A DNA stretch of 64,000 bases from assembly GCF_036379515.1 (NCBI RefSeq), contig NZ_DASVGN010000021.1, positions 62,001 to 126,000 on the forward strand. Reading direction: 5' to 3'. The stretch is from Castellaniella sp036379515. Its GTDB lineage: Bacteria > Pseudomonadota > Gammaproteobacteria > Burkholderiales > Burkholderiaceae_B. Made by a program: the position numbers and the translations under genes. This document shows positions 1 through 7,608 of the stretch, in pieces. Every line of letters begins with the position of its first letter. Positions within the stretch are counted from its first letter, which is position 1. The notes beneath the pieces were generated by a model. It was not told the origin of the DNA. It ran no database searches and saw nothing but the letters and a program-made list of their open reading frames with translations.

Positions 1-1
1 C

Positions 2-1699
2 TACGACCCGGTCAAGGGCATGTTCCTGCCCGATCGCTACATCAAGGGCGAGTGTCCACACTGTCATGCCAAAGACCAGTATGGCGATTCTTGCGAAGTC
101 TGTGGCGCAGTGTACCGGCCAACCGAACTCATCGAGCCGTATTCCACGATCACCAAGGCGCGGCCCGTGCTGCGCAGCTCCGAACACTTCTTCTTCCGAT
201 TGTCCGATCCGCGCTGCGTCACCTTCCTGCAAGAGTGGACCAATGGCCATCGCGCCGACGGCAGCGCACGACTGCAGTCCGAAGTGCTGGCCAAGACGCG
301 TGAATGGCTAGGGGCCGCCGAGGGCGCAGAGGCCAATCTGGCCGACTGGGACATCTCACGCGACGAGCCTTACTTCGGCATCCCGATCCCGGACGCTCCT
401 GGCAAATATTTTTACGTATGGCTGGATGCACCTGTCGGCTACCTGGCGTCGCTGAAGGCCTACTGCAAAGAGCAAGGGCTGGATTTCGACGCTCTGCTCG
501 CGCCCGACAGCACCACTGAACAGGTGCACTTCATCGGCAAGGACATCGTGTATTTTCATGCACTGTTCTGGCCCGCCATGCTGAAGTTTTCGGGGCGCAA
601 AGTGCCCGACCTGCTGCACGTGCATGGCTTCATCACCGTCAGCGGCGAAAAAATGTCCAAAAGCCGCGGTACCGGCATCTCGCCGCTGCGCTACCTGGAC
701 ATCGGCATGGATGCCGAATGGCTGCGCTACTACATCGCGGCCAAGCTCAATGGCCACGTAGAGGACGTGGATTTCAATCCCGACGACTTCATCGCCCGGG
801 TCAATAGCGATCTCATCGGCAAATACGTCAACATCGCCAGCCGCGCGGCCAACTTCATCACGCGCCACTTCGATGGGCAACTGGGCTACGTGGGCGACAC
901 GCAAGCGCTGCGCGCCGAGCTGCGCACCTTGTCCGACCAGGTGCAGGCCGACTTCGAGTGCCGGGAGTATGGGCGTGCCATCCGCCGCATCATGGCCCAG
1001 GCAGACCGCATCAACCAGGCCTTTGACACTGCACAGCCGTGGGTACTGGCCAAAGGGCTGGCACAGGCCGACGCGGGCCAGAAGGCGGCCTTGCAAGACA
1101 TCTGCTCGCGGGCACTGGCGGGCTTTCAAGCCCTTTCAGTCATGCTGGCGCCGGTCCTCCCGGCACTGACCGACCGCGTGGCACGCGAGCTCTTCGGATA
1201 CGCCCACCCCTACCGCTGGGCGGACGCCGACACGCTGCCCAGTCGTATTGCAGCATTCAAACACCTGATGCAACGCGTGGACCCAGCCCAACTCGAAGCG
1301 CTGTTCGAGCCACCCGAAGCGCCAGCGGCCGCTCTGCCCGGTGGCGAAGCCATTGCCGACACCATCCAGATCGATGACTTCGCCAAAATCGACCTGCGCA
1401 TCGCGCGCATCGTGGACTGCACCGAAGTCGAAGGCTCCAGCAAGCTGCTGCGGCTTTCCCTGGACGTGGGAGAAGGCCGTCTGCGACAGGTGTTCTCCGG
1501 CATCAAGTCAGCCTACAAGCCAGAAGACCTGAAAGGAAAGCTCACGGTTCTGGTGGCCAACCTGGCACCGCGCAAGATGCGCTTCGGAGTCTCGGAAGGC
1601 ATGGTGCTCGCGGCCAGCCACGCGGACGAGAAAGCACAACCTGGCATCTACGTGCTGGAACCCTGGCCCGGTGCTGAACCGGGGATGCGGATTCACTGA
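2..1699 (+). CDS. metG: Methionine--tRNA ligase, 5' end outside window
   Basis: Charges tRNA-Met with methionine in the cytoplasm. The reading frame is open from base 2, so the N-terminal part, roughly 125 residues with the HIGH motif, lies left of the window. Visible are the zinc-knuckle cysteine pairs (CPHC and CEVC, near bases 53-110), the KMSKS signature within GEKMSKSRG (near base 650), the anticodon-binding helical domain, and a C-terminal Trbp111-like tRNA-binding domain from about base 1370, beginning IDDFAKIDLRIARIVDC. This is the long, dimerising form typical of Proteobacteria. Nothing suggests that the visible part is damaged. The gene ends 42 bases before the convergent maleylacetate reductase relic. 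Confidence 0.97.
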   Translation, partial: YDPVKGMFLPDRYIKGECPHCHAKDQYGDSCEVCGAVYRPTELIEPYSTITKARPVLRSSEHFFFRLSDPRCVTFLQEWTNGHRADGSARLQSEVLAKTREWLGAAEGAEANLADWDISRDEPYFGIPIPDAPGKYFYVWLDAPVGYLASLKAYCKEQGLDFDALLAPDSTTEQVHFIGKDIVYFHALFWPAMLKFSGRKVPDLLHVHGFITVSGEKMSKSRGTGISPLRYLDIGMDAEWLRYYIAAKLNGHVEDVDFNPDDFIARVNSDLIGKYVNIASRAANFITRHFDGQLGYVGDTQALRAELRTLSDQVQADFECREYGRAIRRIMAQADRINQAFDTAQPWVLAKGLAQADAGQKAALQDICSRALAGFQALSVMLAPVLPALTDRVARELFGYAHPYRWADADTLPSRIAAFKHLMQRVDPAQLEALFEPPEAPAAALPGGEAIADTIQIDDFAKIDLRIARIVDCTEVEGSSKLLRLSLDVGEGRLRQVFSGIKSAYKPEDLKGKLTVLVANLAPRKMRFGVSEGMVLAASHADEKAQPGIYVLEPWPGAEPGMRIH

Positions 1700-1701
1700 T
1701 A

Positions 1702-1729
1702 CCAGGGCGGCGAGAGTCGCGCGCCCCTG
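1702..1729 (+). terminator. Imperfect GC-rich hairpin after metG
   Basis: CAGGG plus GGCGA is followed, after a GAG loop, by TCGC and CCCCTG, giving an imperfect stem directly after the metG stop. No T-run follows, so the terminator role is only a guess from position, between two convergent genes. Confidence 0.25.
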
Positions 1730-1741
1730 CTCTACACGACA

Positions 1742-2177
1742 TCAGTCGGGCCTGCGCCCCTCGTAGGCGGCCTGGAGCAGCTCGCGAATGGCCCCTCGCT
1801 CGGCCTGCCCGATGAGTCGAGGATTCCAGTACGGGTTCTGCACGGCGATGTCGGCTGCACGGTCGAGGTCGGCGGCCTTCATGCCAATGTCGCGCAGAGC
1901 CGTCGGCGCATCATGATCGCGCGCCAGATCGAACACCGCGGCCGGCGCGCTCTTGCTTCCCTGCACGCCCAGGGCACGCTCGATGCGATGCATGGCCTCG
2001 GGTACTGCCGGGGCGTTGAACGCCAACGCCTGCGGCAACACCACGGTATGGACCTCGGCATGGGCGATGGCATTCATGCCGCTAGTGATGCTCACGGCCA
2101 CCGGCAGACCCAGCGTGAGCGCAGGGTCATAGATCACCGTCTTGGGCAGCACACGCGGATCGCGGCCCGTTTTTTTG
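1742..2177 (-). pseudogene. Maleylacetate reductase, C-terminal fragment (with internal deletion)
   Basis: This is the C-terminal half of an iron-alcohol-dehydrogenase-type maleylacetate reductase, which reduces maleylacetate to 3-oxoadipate in chlorocatechol, hydroxyquinol and hydroquinone breakdown. Read from the right, the frame runs KKTGRDPRVLPKTVIYDPAL, then SGMNAIAHA, and then jumps directly to EVHTVVLPQALAFNAPAVPEAM. In the family these two motifs are about 80 residues apart, and the missing block holds several metal-binding and active-site residues. The join lies at about 2053-2068 in GCCCATGC, a sequence that would be expected at both ends of the lost block. The carboxy terminus (PYWNPRLIGQAERGAIRELL) looks normal. 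The N-terminal half of the same gene lies at 7041-7451. Together they cannot encode a working enzyme. Confidence 0.88.
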
Positions 2178-2178
2178 T
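2171..2178 (+). repeat. Left direct repeat / candidate attachment site
   Basis: TTTTTTGT lies exactly where the reductase frame breaks. TTTTTTG recurs at 7041-7047, at the other half of the split gene. Joining the two flanks across this repeat restores the codons for GLKKTGRDP. As I recall it, Tn4371-family elements insert at T-rich sites of consensus TTTTTYRT, which this copy fits in all eight positions. Confidence 0.6.
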
Positions 2179-3119
2179 TTCACGATGACTCCAGTACCGC
2201 AATTCGCTGGACTACGCCAAGCCTCGATACAGCAGGTTTATCAATCGCTTACCCCAAGCAGCGCAACAAGCCCAGCACGCAACGCGGCTATCAGGGCGTG
2301 ATCGACCGCTGCATCATCCCGATCATGGGGCGGATGAAGGTGCAGGACGTGCAGCGCCCAGACGTGGCCGCGTTGATGAAGAAGCTGGCCTACAAGCAGG
2401 CCGAGGCCAATCGCACTTTCGGCGTGCTGCGCAAGATGTTCAACCTGGCCGAAGTGTGGGGGCTACGCCCGGACGGCACGAATCCGTGCCGCCACGTCCC
2501 GATGTACCCGCCCGGCAAGGAAACCCGGCTCATCGTGGATGACGAGCTGGTGCGGATCTTCCGTCACCTAGAGCATCTGGAAGCCGAGGGACTGGAGAAC
2601 TACGTCATCCCGCTGGCGATTCGCCTGCAATTCGAGTTCGCCGCCCGTCGCTCCGAAATCTGCCCGTTGGAGTGGGATTGGATTGATCTGGAAAAGCGCC
2701 GCGTCGTCTGGCCCGACAGCAAGACCGGCGGCATTTCCAAACCCATGAGCGAGGAAGCCTATCGGCTGCTGTCCACTGCGCCACGTCGGGAAGGCTGCCC
2801 CTACGTCCTGCCGTCGCCCAACGATCCAACTCGGCACTTGACCCACGGTGAGCACTACGGCGGCTGGACGCGCGTGCTCAAGGCCGCTGGTGTGCCGCAC
2901 GTCGGCACGCATGGCATCCGCCACCGGGCGACCACCGACATAGCCAACTCGGGCGTGCCGACCAAGGTGGGCATGAAGCTCACAGGTCACAAGACCGTGG
3001 CGATGTTTATGCACTATGTTCATACCGAGGACAAGCCAGTGCGGGATGCGGCCGAGCTGGTGGCGAATCGGCGGCTGGCGATTACCGGGGCATCCCGTTC
3101 TATGGAGGCAACAGCATGA
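2178..3119 (+). pseudogene. int: Tyrosine recombinase (element integrase), N-terminally truncated
   Basis: Site-specific integrase of the relic element. The catalytic half is intact. The conserved set can be picked out as R in FAARRSEI, K in SKTGG, H and R in HGIRHRATT, H in LTGHKT, and Y in MHYVH. The SAM-like core-binding domain starts near base 2250 (RNKPSTQRGYQGVIDR). The usual N-terminal arm-binding domain of about 90-100 residues is missing, and the open frame runs backwards into reductase sequence on the other strand, so the original start codon has gone. Its position right at the left repeat is where an element integrase is expected. The stop codon overlaps the start of the next gene (ATGA). 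It is probably inactive because it lacks arm-site binding, but this is inference. Confidence 0.82.
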
Positions 3120-4282
3120 CAAGGAAGACACCTGTGGCAACGCGGAAGCCCGCCGCCTTACCGGCTGGCTATGCCGGCATCCACGGTGGCATCGTGGCGC
3201 TGCTGGATGCGGCGCGTCAGGCAGCGGCACGCAGCGTCAATGCGCTGATGACGGCCAGCTATTGGGAGATTGGCCGCCGGATCGTCGAAGCCGAGCAAAA
3301 AGGCAGACGACGGGCCGGTTACGGCGAGCAGTTGATGGCGAGGTTGTCCGCCGATCTGACGGCGCGATTCGGGCGCGGGTTCAGCCCGGACAACCTGGAG
3401 AACATGCGGCGCTTTTTCGCCGCTTACCCCCTTGAGGCAATTTCCGAGACACTGTCTCGGAAATCTGGTGAAGGACTGCCCATCGAGAATTCCGAGACGG
3501 TGTCTCGGAAATTCGATCTCGCCGAACTGGCCCAGGCCTTCACCTTGCCGTGGTCGGCCTATGTTCGGTTGTTGTCGGTCAAGGATGACCATGCTCGCCA
3601 GTTCTACGAGACCGAGGCGCTGCGCGGCGGCTGGAGCGTGCGCCAACTCGACCGGCAGATCGGCAGCCAGTTCTATGAACGCACGGCCTTGTCCAAGGAC
3701 AAGGCTGCGACGCTGCTCAAGGGCTCCGTGGCCAAGCCCGAGGATGCTGTCACGCCCAATGATGCGATCAAAGACCCGTATGTGCTGGAGTTCCTCGACC
3801 TCAAGGACGAGTATTCGGAATCCGACCTGGAAGCGGCCTTGATCCAGCGGCTGGAAGACTTTCTGCTGGAACTGGGCGAGGGCTTCACCTTCGTCGGGCG
3901 GCAACGTCGGCTGCGCATCGACCAGACCTGGTATCGGGTCGATCTGCTGTTCTTCCATCGCAAGCTACGCTGTCTGGTCATCATCGACCTGAAGCTGTGC
4001 AGCTTGACCCATGCCGATGTGGGGCAGATGCACATGTACTGCAACTATGCCAAGGAGCATTGGGCTTACCCGGACGAGAACCCGCCGGTGGGCCTGATCC
4101 TGTGTGCCGACAAGGGCCATGCCCTGGCGCGGTATGCGTTGGATGGTTTGCCGACCAAGGTGATGGCGGCGAACTACCGGACGGTGTTGCCGGATGCCGA
4201 ACTGCTGCAAAAGGAACTGGAGAACACGCGGCGTCTGCTTGAATCTCGCGGCACGCTGTCCCTCAAGGACGATAAGCCATAG
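3116..4282 (+). CDS. DUF1016 / YhcG-family PDDEXK nuclease
   Basis: A 388-residue protein with an N-terminal DUF1016 helical domain (about 15-140) and a C-terminal PDDEXK nuclease-like domain (about 225-370). The candidate catalytic residues are the Asp in YRVDLLFFHRKL and the Asp-x-Lys of VIIDLKL. Relatives occur on mobile elements and some have been tied to DNA restriction or phage defence; the exact role here is unknown. Its ATG overlaps the integrase stop, so the two were probably co-transcribed. It is full length and the only clearly intact larger gene of the element. The linker near residues 108-133 contains two copies of a SET(L/V)SRK motif encoded by near-identical palindromes, described separately. 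Confidence 0.85.
   Translation: MTRKTPVATRKPAALPAGYAGIHGGIVALLDAARQAAARSVNALMTASYWEIGRRIVEAEQKGRRRAGYGEQLMARLSADLTARFGRGFSPDNLENMRRFFAAYPLEAISETLSRKSGEGLPIENSETVSRKFDLAELAQAFTLPWSAYVRLLSVKDDHARQFYETEALRGGWSVRQLDRQIGSQFYERTALSKDKAATLLKGSVAKPEDAVTPNDAIKDPYVLEFLDLKDEYSESDLEAALIQRLEDFLLELGEGFTFVGRQRRLRIDQTWYRVDLLFFHRKLRCLVIIDLKLCSLTHADVGQMHMYCNYAKEHWAYPDENPPVGLILCADKGHALARYALDGLPTKVMAANYRTVLPDAELLQKELENTRRLLESRGTLSLKDDKP
3440..3464. repeat. Palindromic repeat copy 1 inside the DUF1016 gene
   Basis: ATTTCCGAGAC-ACT-GTCTCGGAAAT is a perfect 11-bp inverted repeat with a 3-base loop. It is in frame and encodes ISETLSRK. A second copy starts 24 bases further on. Confidence 0.9.
3488..3513. repeat. 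Palindromic repeat copy 2 inside the DUF1016 gene
   Basis: TTCCGAGAC-GGT-GTCTCGGAA forms the core (3490-3510), flanked by AA on the left and ATT on the right. It differs from copy 1 mainly in the loop and encodes SETVSRKF in the same frame. Confidence 0.9.
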
Positions 4283-4500
4283 TTGTGCGTCCCGGCGTAC
4301 CGCCGTCGGGCTCGCGGGCTGCGCCCCGTGCTTCGTGCCGAATCACAGCCATTCGGCACTGATCCCTGACGCCTTCGGCCTGGATCGTTGATCCGGGCCT
4401 GCGCGTGCTGCGCACTTGCCAACGGCGGGTGTATGGCTAAGTGGGGTGTAGGCGGTCTTGCTGTTCCGGGCAATTCCGCCCGAGCAACCGGAGCACGATC
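4283..4500. other. Gene-free stretch between the nuclease and radC-like genes
   Basis: No coding sequence can be supported here. It contains a perfect 9-bp inverted repeat, GTGCCGAAT-N7-ATTCGGCAC, at 4335-4359, which could end transcription of the integrase-nuclease pair, although no T-run follows. The radC-like gene starts at 4501 after CCGGAGCACGATC. Confidence 0.5.
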
Positions 4501-4993
4501 ATGTCGCAACTGTCCTTTTCCTCGTTCGATGACGCTTTGTTGGTGCGTGACGCCCAGGGGCGCTACCTGCCGGCATCGGTGGATCAAATTCTTGAAGCGG
4601 CACGCCAGGCCATTGAGCTGAAGATGCAGTGTGGTGCAGAGTTCACTTCGCCGGCGCTGGTCAAAGAGTACCTGCGCAACAAGCTGGCAGGCTTCGAGCA
4701 TGAAGTCTTTGCGGTGCTGTTTCTGGATACGCGCCACCGGCTGATCGAGTACCGGGAGATGTTCCACGGCACCATCGACAGTGCCTTGGTGTATCCGCGC
4801 GAAGTGGTCAAGGAGGCGTTGCGGCTCAATGCGGCGGCGGTGATCCTTTCGCATAACCATCAGAGCGGGAATCCCGAGCCAAGCAGTGCCGACAAGGTGC
4901 TGACGCAGCGGCTGAAAAAGGCTCTGACGCTGGTGGAGGTTCGCACGCTGGATCATGTCATTGTGGCGGAAGCCAATACAGGCTCGCATAGTT
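4501..4993 (+). pseudogene. RadC-like JAB/MPN-domain protein, 3' end cut off
   Basis: RadC-like proteins carrying a JAMM/MPN domain are common cargo of integrative elements; despite the name, a repair role is not established. Starting at the ATG at 4501, the metal-binding signature is present as SHNHQSGNPEPSSAD, preceded by FLDTRHRLIEYREMFHGTID. Family members normally end with a short SFAERGLL-like tail. Here the match stops at HSF near base 4993, and the frame then runs to 5388 through sequence that is antisense to an unrelated NTPase gene. The native loss is therefore only about seven to ten residues, but the protein would gain about 130 unrelated ones. Confidence 0.8.
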
Positions 4994-4994
4994 T

Positions 4995-5953
4995 CATCGA
5001 CATCGACAGGCGATGCCGGAGCTGTAGGAAGTGGAAGGCTCAAAATTCCCATCGCTTCGTGCGCTGCGAAAAATGCCTCGACCGCATCTTGTGGCATGAC
5101 CGACCGTTTGGCTGGCAACCTAAGCCATGGCTCAATAGCCTCAGAAACTGCGGGGTCACCGAAGTCTGCGAGCTGACGAATCAGAATGCCGACAAACGAA
5201 ACATACTCGGTGCTCGCCCCTTTGAGTGCCTTGAAGAGGAACTGCCGCTTCTGATCGCCAGCGAGATTGTGGACCTCGTCCCAATAGATGCTGTCATACG
5301 GGTGATCAAATTGTCGCGAAAAGATACTCCATGCTTCCGTGTCGGCCTGCGGGCTCGGCTCGGAGAACACTCTTTCGATCTCATTTAAGACCACCGTTCT
5401 GTAGTTATCTTCCTCGGCGTCTAGTCCGCCCAAACCCTTCAGCGCATCGAGGATCATGGAGTTCATGAACACGCCGAGTTTGTCAATAGAGTCCTCAAGC
5501 GCCGCAATCATCTTTTCCTTGACGCCATCATCTACGTCTCTCAAATGGACACAAAAGTCCATCGTGGCTAGCTGAAGGTGGTAAGGCAAGCTCTTCAATC
5601 GCTCAAGAAGATTCAATACATATGGCGCTGCCCATGATGCTTGCTTCGTGAGCCTAGTGATTCCAAGAAGGACGTAGAACTCGCTATGCGTGGTTGCTTC
5701 ATTCCATGCCCTTTTTAGGGCATCACCAAAATCACGTCCTGGACTGTGGCGAAAGCTAAGGCTGCCACTATGGATAAAGGACACAAGCTGCGACAGTGCG
5801 ATCTTGCGATTGAACACATAGGCTTCCGGACACTCATTGTAGCCATCAAGAAACAGAACGAGCTGCCTTCCAAGGTGTCGGCCCGCACTTAGGAGATCGC
5901 GTGCGGAAGTGCCGAGTAGTCCAAGTTCAGCGTCAATGATCTTCTGTAGCTTG
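4995..5953 (-). pseudogene. Internal fragment of a NACHT/STAND-like NTPase gene
   Basis: On the minus strand a frame of about 320 residues is open across this stretch, with base composition visibly poorer in GC than its neighbours. It begins near QKIIDAELGLLGTSARDLL, includes a hydrophobic strand ending LVLFLDGYNECPE that looks like the Walker B motif of NACHT-type NTPases, and continues as helical, repeat-like sequence (LGITRLTKQASWAAPYVLNL, LNEIERVFSEP, HPYDSIYWDEVHNL). No Walker A or start codon is present, because on that side the frame runs into sequence antisense to trbI. At the other end it joins the radC-like gene. Such large NTPases are often defence proteins, but this fragment alone does not establish a function. 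Confidence 0.6.
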
Positions 5954-6513
5954 CCTTGGTGACGGGCATCAAGTCCGATCTGCCGGGCGACGTGATCGCC
6001 ACGGTGACGGAGCCGGTCTATGACACGGCCACCGGCAAGTTCCTGCTGATCCCGCAGGGTTCGCGCATCCTGGGCAAATACAACAGTCAGGTCAGCTACG
6101 GGCAGAGCCGCGTGCAGGTGGTGTGGAACCGAATCATCCTGCCGGATACGTCCTCGCTCACGCTCGACAACCTGGCCGGCACCGACCCGGCTGGTTATGC
6201 CGGGCTGGAAGACGACGTGGACTATCACTGGGGCCGCATCTTCGCCGGGGCGGCGCTGACGACGCTGCTGGGTGTCGGTGCCGAGCTGGCCGCACCGGAG
6301 AATCGGCAGGACGGCAACCGCATCATCATCGCCGGACGCGACAGCGCCCAGGACAGCGTCAATCAGGTCGGCCAAGAGATGACCCGGCGCAACATGAACA
6401 TCCAGCCGACGCTGACCGAACGACCGGGCCTGCCGGTTCGCATCATCGTCAACCGCGATCTGGTGCTGCGGCCGTACCAGCCGCTTTTCTTCAACAGGGG
6501 GACTTCACGATGA
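5953..6513 (+). pseudogene. trbI: TrbI (VirB10-like) conjugation protein, C-terminal part only
   Basis: TrbI spans the cell envelope in the mating-pair formation complex of IncP-type conjugation systems. What remains is the C-terminal beta-barrel domain: ALVTGIKSDLPGDVIATV, then LLIPQGSRILGKYNSQVSYG, VVWNRIILPDTSSLTLDN and the YHWGRIFAGAALTTLLGVGA helix. The N-terminal cytoplasmic and transmembrane parts, well over 200 residues, are missing. The frame can start at a TTG (5956), but this sits inside a conserved stretch, so it is a break rather than a true start. The stop overlaps the next ATG. No other trb or tra gene is in the window. Confidence 0.87.
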
Positions 6514-6752
6514 CGACGCGCAAGCTGCGGCTGGGGCCGCTGCCGAAAACGGAATCCACGAAGCTGACCTTTGCCTGCCCGGCCAGCATGAAAGCCGATC
6601 TCGACCACTACGCCGCGCTGCACGCGCAGACCTACGGCGAAGCAGTCGATGCGGCGACCCTGATCCCGCACATGCTCGAACCGTTCATGGCGGAGGATCG
6701 GGGATTCAGGAAGCGAGGCGCGGACAAGGCCGCGCCGCCGAAGCCAAGCTGA
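6510..6752 (+). CDS. DUF2274 protein of a conjugation module
   Basis: An 80-residue protein, MTTRKLRLGPLP to DKAAPPKPS. Small DUF2274 proteins regularly follow trbI in Tn4371-like and related conjugative elements, and here the ATG overlaps the trbI stop (ATGA), as expected for translational coupling. The function is unknown. The central part (LTFACPASMKADLDHYAALH) resembles a short ribbon-helix-helix-like segment, which is a guess from pattern only. The gene looks intact although its operon has been reduced to a remnant. Confidence 0.72.
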   Translation: MTTRKLRLGPLPKTESTKLTFACPASMKADLDHYAALHAQTYGEAVDAATLIPHMLEPFMAEDRGFRKRGADKAAPPKPS

Positions 6753-6783
6753 AGATGCCGGTTTCCGCTAGTGGTCATCTCTC

Positions 6784-6810
6784 GAACGCGCAGCCCAAGA
6801 CTGCGCGTTC
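6784..6810 (+). terminator. Perfect 10-bp hairpin after the DUF2274 gene
   Basis: GAACGCGCAG-CCCAAGA-CTGCGCGTTC is a perfect inverted repeat, followed by the weakly T-rich TTCGTTCTGG. It lies 31 bases after the last gene of the trb remnant and is a likely transcription end. The remaining 230 bases to the right repeat hold no gene I can support. Confidence 0.55.
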
Positions 6811-7040
6811 TTCGTTCTGGCCGGCGGCGACCGATGGGGCTATGATGACCAAACGCGGACACCGTCTGCTGGCAATCGTCCCTGATGCAGCACGCTCCGG
6901 CTTTCTACCGCGACGCTCTTATGTGGCTCCTAGCCCACAACGCCGCAGCCCCGCAAAGCGGCCCAGGATAGAGCTAACCCCGCGTCCCATATAGACTTCC
7001 AGCCATCAGGCTGTTTTCACAGAACGCTTGACACCGGAAC

Positions 7041-7047
7041 TTTTTTG
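7041..7047 (+). repeat. Right direct repeat / candidate attachment site
   Basis: TTTTTTG matches bases 2171-2177. To its right the sequence reads, on the minus strand, as the end of the reductase N-terminal half (ITEAGLKK). To its left is element sequence. Confidence 0.6.
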
Positions 7048-7451
7048 AGCCCAGCTTCAGTGATGCCAAAGATCGGCGTCATCTTGGAGCCCGCATAGGT
7101 GGTGGGAATCGCCACGATAGGCAAGTCGATCTGCAAGGCCATCGCCTTGGCAAGGCCCGTGGTGGAACCGCCCCCTACGGCGAGCAGGCAATCTGCTTGC
7201 AGGTGGCGCGCCTGCGTGACTGCCTTCTGGGCGGACTCGATCGGGACGTGCATGACCGCGCCCGCAAACACCCCTGCTGCACGCGCCCCGATCTGATCGG
7301 CGATACTCTGGGCCGCAAGCTGCTGCGGTCGCGTGGACAGCACCAGCACCTTCTTCACCTCCAGGCGGGCCAGTTCGTCAGGAAGGTTCGCCAGCGCACC
7401 GTCGCCGAATATCACCCGTGCAGGCTGGCTGTTGAACGTAAAAGCACGCAT
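7041..7451 (-). pseudogene. Maleylacetate reductase, N-terminal fragment
   Basis: N-terminal NAD(P)H-binding half of the same iron-type maleylacetate reductase whose C-terminal half lies at 1742-2177. Readable motifs are FNSQPARVIFGDGALANLP, VLVLSTRPQQ, the cofactor loop LLAVGGGSTTGLAKAMAL, and PTTYAGSKMTPIFGITEAG. The match ends at GLKK, after which the frame reads a few element-encoded residues to a stop at 7017. The ATG at 7451 has a GAGGA ribosome-binding site six bases upstream. The family usually has SEMTPI rather than SKMTPI, a substitution that may postdate loss of function. Confidence 0.88.
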
Positions 7452-7608
7452 CACGATTCCTCGACAGGGTTCAGGACAAAATCGTAATCCAGCAGATAGG
7501 CTCCGTCAGTTGAACGTCACGGGCCTGCCAGGGGAGTGCATCAACGGGGTGCTGCAGAACGTCAAATTTGCCAGCTATCCCACTGAGAAAGGCCCGGGCA
7601 AAGAGTAA

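Noticed and set aside
356..1129. A 257-codon frame on the minus strand opposite metG.
   Set aside because: It is a GC-driven shadow; metG motifs on the plus strand are unmistakable and the shadow shows no recognisable motif.
4174..6375. A 733-codon minus-strand open frame that could be taken for one large gene.
   Set aside because: Its two ends are antisense to trbI and to the radC-like and nuclease genes, which have clear family matches on the plus strand. Only the middle (4995-5953) looks like native protein.
7471..7608. A plus-strand frame ending GLPGECINGVLQNVKFASY and PTEKGPGKE that looks like a protein tail.
   Set aside because: It begins in sequence antisense to the reductase fragment, has no start or ribosome-binding site, and I recognise no family. 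It could be a remnant of another catabolic gene, but I cannot support that.
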